A model generated the notes under the pieces. That model was not told the DNA's origin. It did not search any database and worked only from the letters and a program-made list of their open reading frames with translations. The translations under genes and the position numbers were made by a program. From Mesostigma viride (Eukaryota; Streptophyta; Mesostigmatophyceae; Mesostigmatales; Mesostigmataceae), in contig RPFO01002324.1 in NCBI GenBank assembly GCA_009746045.1, forward strand, positions 239,520 through 303,519: a stretch of 64,000 nt of DNA, given 5' to 3'. This document shows positions 22,382 through 34,300 of the stretch, one piece after another; the stretch's first letter is position 1; each line of letters opens with the position of its first letter.

Positions 22382-25300
22382 TTATTCGCCAAACGCCTCA
22401 GCGATGGCCTCTTTTAGCGTGTAGCACTCGATGAGGCGAAATCCCTTTGGAACTCTTGGCACATTGTCCTTGTCGTAGCCTCTTGGAACTATGCAGGATT
22501 TAAAGCCGAGTTTCGCTGCCTCGGTCAGCCGACGCTCCAACCGAGACACCTGCAAGCATGAATGGGAATAGCACATATGCAAAGGATTTCTTGAGAAATA
22601 GCTCGGGCATGGATTGCCTGGTGAAGAACTACTATTTTTTATTACTATGGAAAACAGCAGGGGTGTGGCATTCCTCTCTACTGCCAAATTTGCCTGAGAA
22701 TTCCGAGCCAAGCCGGGATAAGCAACGCATCCCATGGCCTGTAGGAATATACATTTAGAATGACAGATGCTTCCCGCCTTGACATGGTAAGGATTCATCC
22801 TCCCCTTGCCTCGCCATGCAGTTAAGTTCTTCATTCGGTCACACGCCTGAACGCGAGCTGGGCGTTTCCACGCCTGGGTAAGCAGACGGCCCATCAATGC
22901 CTCCACGATTTTCAGCTTAGGCCTGGACGTCCTGACGGGCATAGCACTCACCGCGCGCAGCTCTCCGCCAAGACCGATCTCGCCCACAAACGCCATGTCA
23001 GTGGGGATGAGGCGTTCCTTGAAGCTGCAAACAAAAAGAGCACAGCGACAAATAGACAAAGCGAAAAGTAGAAGTCCTTGAAAGGCTGAGCTTAATTAGC
23101 TGCGACATGGCCTGGAGAAAGAAAACCTTCAAATCACAGTACAGGAAACGCAGCAACTTAGACGTCCCCACCCGATCAAGTTGCAAACCCTCCCTCTCTC
23201 CCCCCCCCCCCCCTGGCCAACACCTGGCCATGCATTACAATTCGTTCAAGTGGCCCGCCGGAGCGGCTGTACAATTTTTCCCAGTGAGCGCGCTGCCAAG
23301 TGTACTTGTGGGCAAGTCTTTAGGTGCTCCGTCACTTCGAGGTACTAAAAATTAGGCTACGGTGCGAATTCAGCGAATTTCAGCGAATTTTCAGTCGAAC
23401 GAAAGGAAGTGACGCCAACTACCAAAAAATTTCCGTTACGAATTTTCAGTCCAACGCTCGCGCAAAATGAAGTGACGGCAACTACCAAAACGTTTCCGTT
23501 ACGAATTTCCCAGTCCAACACTTTGCGCAAAATGAAGAGACGGCAACTACCAAAACGTTTCCGTTACGAATTTCCAGTCCCACACTTTGCGCAAATTTTA
23601 GTAGGGCTGCACGCAAGCTACCTTTCAAAATCTTGCGCCAGTATGGAATGCATTTCATTCGTCCGGAGGAACGCTGCCCGCTAACTACCCCCGTTCAGAA
23701 ATTTCCATCGAACTTTACTTGAGATTTGGAAATCTGAATGTCCGCGCAAATTTTAGTAGGGCTGCACGCAAGCTACCTTTCAAAATTTTGCGCAAGTATG
23801 GAACGCTCGGGGTTCTTTGAACGGAGTTTCTTCTATACGTGAATGCGGGAACAAGAGGCCGCTGGATGAGCGGCTTATAGGTCGTAGTGTTTACTCGTAG
23901 CTGTTTGGCTAGAGCTTTTGTGATTAGTAGATGCAACATAGTACATGGTTGGAAAATGAATTAAATAAAATGTGCGTTCCGCGCTTGGGTTGATTATACC
24001 CGGGCGGAACGGGGCGTGAGGTGCAGTGCCCCTGAAAAGAACAACCTACGCATTATTTAATACTAGCCGTGCAGATTCGGGATATTCTACCCCCGGTCTG
24101 TACGGTTAGCGTCTTACTAGCATCCACTAAACATAAGGGTTTAATGACGTCAGTTAGCTAGGGATAAGGGAGGTTTTGCGACTAAAAGCCGCTCTGGCTG
24201 GTTTTGTCGGCCTCTTTCTTTGCTCGTTGTCGTTGCGGCGGCAGCCGCAGCTATGGGTGCTGCGGAGCAAAATCCCAAAAGCACTGGTTGCACTGGCCAC
24301 TTGGCCAGTGGTGAGACTTCCAGTTGTTAACCGGCCAGGCGTAGTTCCTCGCTCGGTTAACTAAAAGAAAAGAAAATGATTACCTCCGGTCCGCACCTTT
24401 TCCCCAGCTTGGGGTCTTTGGTGGGCCGGATGCCGTGACAGGTGCTCAACTGTCGCTTGGTCGGCCCAGTGCGCGAGCTGGTGCTCCGTACCTGGGGATG
24501 CTTGCACCCCGGGTTGGAGCCGGATGGCTGGCACTGGCGACCCGTGTCTCGGTCCGCGGCCTGCGGCTTTTTCTTCGGAAATTGCTGCTGGCCAGCAAAC
24601 TTTGCAATTGCCTTCCGCCGAGGGGGGGTGGTTGGGGCTGGGGACGGCGATGGGAAAAGCGCCTAAGCTAGAAATTTTTTCCCCACGCATAGAAACCTCG
24701 GGGGGGAATGCGGTCTTGGCTGAACGGACTCTCGTTCAGCCAGGTGCCTGGGGCTGTGGCCTCGGGCATCCGGGCTGGCGGGGCCTGGGCTAGGTCCACG
24801 TTTTTTCTCGAAGCACCCCGGGTCTATGGGGAGACGCCATAGCGGTACCGACTCGGGGCCCCGAGAGGGGTCATGATAGGCTGGCCGTGCGCAATCGCAG
24901 TGCAAATGCGCTGGGCCTTTTTGGGCCTGGCCATGCATCCACAGCCGCCGGGCACACGCCTCCCGATGTGGGGGGGCTCCCGTTTTGCGGCAGGGCGGTC
25001 ACTTGTGACAACGAGCAAGGTGGAGTGCGGCTTCAAGGGAAAGCCAGGGCGGGGGTGATTGGGCAACGTACTTCATGAAGGGCCTTGAACGGCGTGCCTC
25101 CGGGCATGTCAATTAGTGTCACATGTATGCTTCCACTTATTGTTTTAATGAAGATGCTGGTTTTTGTGGGAGCTACGTGGGACATGAATCGGGGTTCTTT
25201 GAACGGAGTTTCTTCTATACGTGAATGCGGGAACAAGAGGCCGCTGGATGAGCGGCTTATAGGTCGTAGTGTTTACTCGTAGCTGTTTGGCTAGAGCTTT

Positions 25301-28300
25301 TGTGATTAGTAGATGCAATATAGTGCATGGTTGAAAAATGAATTAAATAAAATGTGCGTTCCGCGCTTGGGTTGATTATACCCGGGCGGAACGGGGCGTG
25401 AGGTGCAGTGCCCCTGAAAAGAACAACCTACGCATTATTTAATACTAGCCGTGCAGATTCGGGATATTCTACCCCCGGTCTGTACGGTTAGCGTCTTACT
25501 AGCATCCACTAAACATAAGGGTTTAATGACGTCAGTTAGCTAGGGATAAGGGAGGTTTTGCGACTAAAAGCCGCTCTGGCTGGTTTTGTCGGCCTCTTTC
25601 TTTGCTCCCCACCCACCCACCCGTGTCTTGGTTGCCTCTAGGGCAACGTACTTCATGAAGGGCCTTGAACGACGAAAAATTCATTCGTCCGGAGGAATGC
25701 TGCTCGTCAATAGCCCCCGTTCAGAAAGTTCCGCCGAACTTTACTTGAGATTTGGAAATCTGAACGTGCGGTTGGAGTTTCGCGGGGAAAGCCAAGTTCC
25801 CCAAGTAATTCACCAATGACGCGCTTCGAACACTTGTCCGCTAAAACCTAAGCAGCCGCTCCGGCTGGCCACTTAAACGAAACTTGATGCGATTTCCATC
25901 CATATATCCCTTTCCTGTTGCTACCCCCCCTTGCCATTCCTAACTAGATGAATTAGCACTAGCGAGTAGCGCTCGCACGAACTACAAGATGGGTACTTAC
26001 CCACTGGTGGCATCACTGATCAGTGATTACTACCTGGTGCGTCCTATCAAGTCGCAAACACCAGCCATGCTACCATGTACCAAGATGGCTTGCTTCGCCG
26101 CATGGCTAACATCACACACACACACACAAACATGGGCCTGCAGTTCAACATGGGCCTGCAGTTCATCGGCTACTCGCCATTCGTCATGCGCCCAATGGCA
26201 GCATACAGGGCCTGGCGGCCCGTCGACTGCTGCCCAGTCGGTACCACCACCCCACCTGCCACCGCGTCAACTCCTTGTGCTCTCACCCGCCACCGCCTCA
26301 CCTGCTTGTGCTCTCAACTGCCACCGGCTCACCTGCTTGTGCTCTCACCCGCCACCGCCTCACCTGCTTGTGCTCTCACCCGCCACTGCCTCACCTGCTT
26401 GTGCTCTCACCTGCCACCGGCTCACCTGCTTGTGCTCTCACCTGCCACCCCTCCCGTGCTACCGCCAGGCTCACCTGCTTGCGACCGTGATGACGATGAC
26501 GATGGCTCACCTGCTTGCGATGGTGATGGCGATGACGATGGCTCACCTGCTTGCGATGGTGATAGCGATGGCTCACCTGCTTGCGATGGTGATAGCGATG
26601 GCTCACCTGCTTGCGATGGTTATAGCGATGGCTCACCTGCTTGCGATGGTGATAGCGATGGCTCACCTGCTTGCGATGGTTATAGCGATGGCTCACCTGC
26701 TTGCGATCGCGATGGCAATGGCTCACCTGCTTGCGATCGCGATGGCAATGGCCAGATCTGTGGCTGGTTCGGATAGCCGGAAGCCGCCCACCACGTTGAG
26801 GAAGATGTCCTGTGGTAGAGAGGGGGAGGTGGGGGAAGGGTACGGAGCCAGCACACACACGCACACACACGCACACACACGCACGCGCACACATGTTGCG
26901 GAAGATGTCCTGTGGTAGAGCTGGGGGGGGGGGGGGGAAAGAGCGGAGCCGATAAACACACCCACACCCACACCCACACCCACACCCACACCCACACCCA
27001 CACCCACACCCACACCCACACCCACACCCACACCCACACCCACACCCACACCCACACCCACACCCACACCCACACCCACACCCACACCCACACGTACACC
27101 CACACCCACACCCACACCCACACCCGCACGTACACATAGGCACACATGCATACGCGTATTCACGCATATGCGCATGTAGAAGCGGCAGCAGCCTCGCTGG
27201 GCCTCATGGCTTCCAAAAGTAGAGAGTAAAGAGAGGATACATGTCTGGTCAGCTACCGGCCTGTGATGAGATGTTTAGATGTTATGCTCTTGCTTGCATA
27301 CAGGCTCCCCACTCGTGGTATTCCTTACCACGTCACATAGCCCCACCTGCTGGGCAGACAGGTTGACTAGACGCATTGAAGTTGAGACTTTCCTAGCAAA
27401 ACCGCACCCAACACATCGGCTCGCCAACAACGCTCAACCATACAGACAAGCACGCGCGGCCTCGCCTAGAAACCGTACTCACAAGGGCGTAGCAATCGTG
27501 GCTATTCGAACAAAGCACATCAGTGGGTCCCTGCCCACTGCCCCGCCCATCACCCCCAGCTCCTTGCACAGCCCGGTACCCTAGCCGATTTCCCTGCTCC
27601 TTCGCCCCAGTCCATGCACCCCACTTCGCTAGCCCATGGCCCCACCCACTGCCCCGGCCCACCGCACTCGCTTTCTTCACCACCTTCCCTACCTGTGAGC
27701 CCAGCTTGAGGCTGGCCACCTTGGTGAGCACCGCCAGCAGCATGAACAGGCGGTTGAGGTCCACCCCGTTGACGATGCGCTGGGGGATTGCGTTGCCATA
27801 GCTTCGGGAGCAGAGGGCCTGCGGGGGTTGGGAGGGGGGGTGGACGCAGGGAGATGCGCAGGGTGGCGACCAGGGCGGCCAGGACAGCAGCATTCATGGG
27901 GGAATAATGCTGTCATGTGCACGTGAGCGCAGGTTCTGGCTGGTGGTATTGCGAATAGGGAGCACCATGGTTCATTAGCACCTAGACAGGGGGAGAATAG
28001 AAATTAGCGAGAATAGGGTGCTTAATTAGCGCGTAGGGAAAGGGTGAATTAGTGAGAATTAGAGGCACCGAGGTAGAGGCGGCTCAAAGGCAGTTTAGTT
28101 TGGTGGGGACTAAGGCTGTCGGCGGTATGGGGAAAGAGGCAGGGAGAAAGCACGGCGCACGGCTGGAAACAAACTACACGCGCCCATATAGGCAAGGCCT
28201 AGGAAGGCAGGCCTGGCCGCGCATTTTCAGAAAACTCTGGGAACTCCACTCGGCACGGACAGACAGGCAGACGTGAGAGCATTTGAGAAGCGACAAGAAG

Positions 28301-31300
28301 CATCTCCCCATCCCCCCCATCCCCCCCTCTTCCCCTCCACCCCACCTATGCACCATTTGCCCCATGCGCGCACCTTGCCCCATGCGTGCCCCATGGCCAG
28401 CTGCCTACTCGCCTCCACCAGCCGTACTGCTCACCTGTACCTCCAGCAGCAGCGCACGGCTTCCCTCCATGGTAATGGCGACCGCGGAAGACGCGGGCGT
28501 GTTGCCGGCCTGCATGCGCAGCCGCTCACCCAGCAGCATCTCGTTCGGGTCGTCCACATCCTCCATGCCGGTTTCATTCATGCGGAAGACACCCACCTGG
28601 ACAAAGGGGGGAGAACGGGGGGGGGAGGGGGCGAGGAGGAAGGAGTCAGGAATCGAGTATCAGAGTTTATGAGTGAGCAGGGTGGATATTGTACGGGTGT
28701 TGTGTGTGTATGTGGGTGTGTGGGTGGGCGGGGGGAGGGGGGGTGTGCGGGGAGAGTGGGGCGTGTGTGCGAGTTGGGTGAATGTATGGAAGAGGAGGGC
28801 CAGAAGAAGTGGAAACTGAGGGCTGAGAAGGAAACTGCCAGTTGAGTGTCGAATATGCACACCCATCACGATGGAGATACGGAGCACCACTTCCAGCAAC
28901 GACAGTCGCACATTTGTGTAAATTGTACCCAAAAGGCAAACACGGACACAGCTCGCCAGTTTCCCCCTAGCTTGCTTGCCGGTCCCCGGGGCGTCGTGGC
29001 CACTGGTAGCAGACACATCTCAATGCAGCCTCCTCAATGATGCGTGTGCCAGCATCATGTCGCTCCGCGAGGCTCCCATTCAATACTTGGTCGGATGTGG
29101 CTTGCTTCGCCGAGTGGCCACTTCAGCCACAAGGCACCACGCCGCATGCAGCAAGCAGCAGCAAGCCAGCATCCGTCACATTCCCATCCTCTGTCCAACG
29201 ATGTGCGGGTCAATGCCGTGCGACCACAATAATAACAGCCGGGCCCACCCCCAAACTCATCCCCAAAAGTCCAACCGCGAGACTGTCCGCGCATGGCCAA
29301 GCTGTGTGCGTGCAGCCACTCGGAACACCACGCGACCCATGCGCGCATGTGCAGGCAACAACAGGCTCCTTATAATTGTCGTCATGAACCCAGTGGTATC
29401 CTCTTGGTAACAACAATAATAGTTACAACTGTAACAGCTGGTATCCTCTTGGTAACAACAATAATAGTTACAACTGTAACAGCTGGTATCCTCTTGGTAA
29501 CAACAATAACAGTTACAATTGTAACAGCTGGTATCCTCTTGGTAACAACAATAATAGTTACAATTGTAACAGCTGGTATCCTCTTGGTAACAACAATAAT
29601 AGTTACAATTGTAACAGCTGGTATCCTCTTGGTAACAACAATAATAGTTACAATTGTAACAGCTGGTATCCTCTTGGTAACAACAATAATAGTTACAATT
29701 GTAACAGCTGGTATCCTCTTGGTAACAACAATAATAGTTACAATTGTAACAGCTGGTATCCTCTTGGTAACAACAATAATAGTTACAATTGTAACAGCCA
29801 TAGCTGAGGCCCGCCCACCTCTTCGGTCCCTCCATAGCGGTTCTTGACGGCGCGAAGCAGCCGATGGGACATGAGGCTGTTCTTGATCACCTGCGGGGGG
29901 GGGGCCAGGGACAACCGTCACGCGACCAGGGCAACCAGGGCAACCAGGGCAACTAGGGTGGCCAGGTACAGCTAAAGGAAGCCACTATTTGCGGTTCGCA
30001 GCGGCCATGCCAGGGCAGCTTCGAAAGAGCGCATAGTTAAAGTAGGCTCTGAGACGCTCCAAGGGCGCGGCCCGGCGGGGTTGAAGATACCTCGAATGAC
30101 ACATGACACAATACAAAGCAGCGCGCATCCATGCAGACATCCACGCAGGGGCATGGGTGTGGCAGCACTGAGGGTGAGGCAGCACCAGACGGTGGGTGGG
30201 GAAGCCCCCATTTAAAACCACATTTGTGCCGGGCAGGGTAAGGCTCACCTTGTCTTGGCAAGGGTTGTCCGTCACTTCGCATCATGGGACAGTTGCCGCA
30301 GTGTATCTGTGCCTAACCTCCAGGTAGAGGACGACGTCTGTGGTGGATGCGGGGCACCGTGAGGCCCCCCTAAAAGTACAGGACGGCGTTGGTAACCAAT
30401 TCTCCTTCAAGTTTACATACAGGACAAGGGCCCCAACCGACGCTCCCCACCTCCCGATAGAAGGCAAGGATGAAAAGTGATGCCCCCCACCGAGCGATGC
30501 GGCGAAAGCGATGCGTCTCACCTCCAAATATAGGACAACGTCGACGATGTGCTCCAACACCCTGGGACCCGCGATCTCCCCCGACTTGGTCACGTGGCCC
30601 ACCTGGCAGGGGCACAGATGGGGGGGGGGGCACATACGCACACAGCAAGGGGTTGACTGGTTGAGGAAAGATACTTGAATAAGCCACGCGGACAGGATGG
30701 CGGGCGGTTGTGGGGAACCAATCGAATTTGCGGCGCTCCAAATGTCGAGTTGCTGCAAGGCCATCTGCATAGACAAAAGGACATCCCAAGAAAAGCTAGC
30801 AAGGTCATCAGCAGGCCACCAGGGTTTTGCCCTGTAGAAACTCCGCCCGCTGCGCGCTTCGTTGCATGAAACCCTGCCAGGGAGCGCAACTGTCTCTTAC
30901 CACGAACATTGTCAAACAAAGGCACGCGCGCCTTATAAATGACCCCATTATGTTTGCCGTGCATTGTGTTTATGTCGCGCAATACAGTGGGGTGGCGCTG
31001 GGATCATCGCAATCAATCCCGTTCAGCGTGAATAACCCCTTGGCAGTAAGCATCATGTTACAGAGAATATCGTTTGACACACAGCGACCTGCCCGCCATT
31101 TCAAGCACTCCCACAAGATGCACGATGCCAAGAAACATCAACCCATGCCCAGCTCCACCCATGCACGGTGGGTCTGGACGGAGCATGCTCACCCAGTTTC
31201 TGTCATGGGATGTGTCGCCAGTAGCGGCACACGGCAGCGCGAACGTTTCACTACGAATACTTGGCGAGTTCACCAGGACTGCTCAGCGAGTGCGACCCCA

Positions 31301-34300
31301 CTGACAGGGTTGAACTCCATGCTCCTAGTATGGGAATGCAACAAGGCATGCTGCTCCTCACCAATGACAGGGGGCACACAACAAGGAATGCAGCCCCTCA
31401 CCAGGAAAATGGGGATGCTCAGCTCCTTGGCGTAGATGAGCAGCGCTGCCGTGCAGTCACGCACCTGGCCAAAACACCCATGTACCACGATATGGCCGAT
31501 CATAAAGCCACGAACGGCACGATATGACCGATCATAAAGCCACAAACGGGACATGGCCGATCATAAAGCCACAAACGGGACATGGCCGATCATAGAGCCA
31601 CAAACGGGACATGGCCGATCATAGAGCCACAAACGGGACATGGCCGATCATAAAGCCACAAACGGGACATGGCCGATCATAAAGCCACAAACGGGACATG
31701 GCCGATCATAGAGCCACAAACGGGACATGGCCGATCATAGAGCCACAAACGGGACATGGCCGATCATAAAGCCACAAACGGGACATGGCCGATCATAGAG
31801 CCACAAACGGGACATGGCCGATCATAAAGCCACAAACGGGACATGGCCGATCATAAAGCCACAAACGGGATCCCACAGGGTCCAGGGCGCATGCACCCAG
31901 AGTAGCATGGACCATTGCAACCTCCCTTGAAGTGTTGGACCATTGTAACCTCCCTTGAAGTGTTGGCAAAAGCCCTGCCCATGTAATGGGCCGCAACACG
32001 TCTCGGGAACCGTTGCGACAAGGAGTGTGTAGGGGTTCGGGGGATCCGGTGTCCTCCCCATGTCTCGGGAACCGTTGCGACAAGGAGTGTGGGGGGGTTC
32101 GGGGGATGCGGTGTCCTCCCCATGTCTCGGGAACCGTTGCGACAAGGAGTGTGGGGGGGTTCGGGGGATCCGGTGTCCTCCCCATGTCTCGGGAACCGTT
32201 GCGACAAGGAGTGTGTGGGGGTTCGGGGGATGCGGTGTCCTCCCCATGTCTCGGGAACCGTTGCGACAAGGAGTGTGGGGGGTTCGGGGGATCCGGTGTC
32301 CTCCCCATGTCTCGGGAACCGTTGCGACAAGGAGTGTGTGGGGGTTCGGGGGATGCGGTGTCCTCCCCATGTCTCGGGAACCGTTGCGACAAGGAGTGTG
32401 TAGGGGTTCGGGGGATCCGGTGTCCTCCCCATGTCTCGGGAACCGTTGCGACAAGGAGTGTGTAGGGGTTCGGGGGATGCGGTGTCCTCCCCATGTCTCG
32501 GGAACCGTTGCGACAAGGAGTGTGTAGGGGTTCGGGGGATCCGGTGTCCTCCCCATGTCTCGGGAACCGTTGCGACAAGGAGTGTGGGGGGGTTCGGGGG
32601 ATCCGGTGTCCTCCCCATGTCTCGGGAACCGTTGCGACAAGGAGTGTGTAGGGGTTCGGGGGATGCGGTGTCCTCCCCATGTCTCGGGAACCGTTGCGAC
32701 AAGGAGTGTGTAGGGGTTCGGGGGATGCGGTGTCCTCCCCATGTCTCGGGAACCGTTGCGACAAGGAGTGTGTAGGGGTTCGGGGGATCCGGTGTCCTCC
32801 CCATGTCTCGGGAACCGTTGCGACAAGGAGTGTGGGGGGGTTCGGGGGATCCGGTGTCCTCCCCATGTCTCGGGAACCGTTGCGACAAGGAGTGTGTAGG
32901 GGTTCGGGGGATGCGGTGTCCTCCCCATGTCTCGGGAACCGTTGCGACAAGGAGTGTGTGGGGGTTCGGGGGATCCGGTGTCCTCCCCATGTCTCGGGAA
33001 CCGTTGCGACAAGGAGTGTGGGGGGGTTCGGGGGATCCGGTGTCCTCCCCATGTCTCGGGAACCGTTGCGACAAGGAGTGTGTGGGGGTTCGGGGGATCC
33101 GGTGTCCTCCCCATGTCTCGGGAACCGTTGCGACAAGGAGTGTGTAGGGGTTCGGGGGATCCGGTGTCCTCCCCATGTCTCGGGAACCGTTGCGACAAGG
33201 AGTGTGTGGGGGTTCGGGGGATGCGGTGTCCTCCCCATGTCTCGGGAACCGTTGCGACAAGGAGTGTGTAGGGGTTCGGGGGATGCGGTGTCCTCCCCAT
33301 GTCTCGGGAACCGTTGCGACAAGGAGTGTGGGGGGGTTCGGGGGATCCGGTGTCCTCCCCATGTCTCGGGAACCGTTGCGACAAGGAGTGTGTAGGGGTT
33401 CGGGGGATGCGGTGTCCTCCCCATGTCTCGGGAACCGTTGCGACAAGGAGTGTGTAGGGGTTCGGGGGATCCGGTGTCCTCCCCATGTCTCGGGAACCGT
33501 TGCGACAAGGAGTGTGTGGGGGTTCGGGGGATCCGGTGTCCTCCCCATGTCTCGGGAACCGTTGCGACAAGGAGTGTGTGGGGGTTCGGGGGATCCGGTG
33601 TCCTCCCCATGTCTCGGGAACCGTTGCGACAAGGAGTGTGTAGGGGTTCGGGGGATCCGGTGTCCTCCCCATGTCTCGGGAACCGTTGCGACAAGGAGTG
33701 TGTAGGGGTTCGGGGGATCCGGTGTCCTTCCCATGTCTCGGGAACCGTTGCGACAAGGAGTGTGTGGGGGTTCGGGGGATCCGGTGTCCTCCCCATGTCT
33801 CGGGAACCGTTGCGACAAGGAGTGTGTAGGGGTTCGGGGGATCCGGTGTCCTCCCCATGTCTCGGGAACCGTTGCGACAAGGAGTGTGGGGGGGTTCGGG
33901 GGATCCGGTGTCCTCCCCATGTCTCGGGAACCGTTGCGACAAGGAGTGTGGGGGGTTCGGGGGATGCGGTGTCCTCCCCATGTCTCGGGAACCGTTGCGA
34001 CAAGGAGTGTGTAGGGGTTCGGGGGATCCGGTGTCCTCCCCATGTCTCGGGAACCGTTGCGACAAGGAGTGTGTAGGGGTTCGGGGGATCCGGTGTCCTC
34101 CCCATGTCTCGGGAACCGTTGCGACAAGGAGTGTGTAGGGGTTCGGGGGATGCGGTGTCCTCCCCATGTCTCGGGAACCGTTGCAACAAGGAGTGTGTGG
34201 GGGTTCGGGGGATGCGGTGTCCTCCCCATGTCTCGGGAACCGTTGCGACAAGGAGTGTGTAGGGGTTCGGGGGATGCGGTGTCCTCCCCATGTCTCGGGA

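Noticed and set aside
23807-25607. LTR retrotransposon formed by the 419-bp direct repeats
   Set aside because: No TG/CA ends, no target-site duplication, no primer-binding site and no gag or pol remnants between them.
26680-27175. Val/Trp, Val/Gly and Thr/His repeat proteins
   Set aside because: Translations of the (CACACC)n microsatellite.
29257-29921. Cys/Tyr-rich 192-codon minus-strand frame and its Ile/Val/Thr-rich partner
   Set aside because: Translations of the 45-bp array; the true radA exon 9 (29819-29890) overlaps only its edge and in a defined frame.
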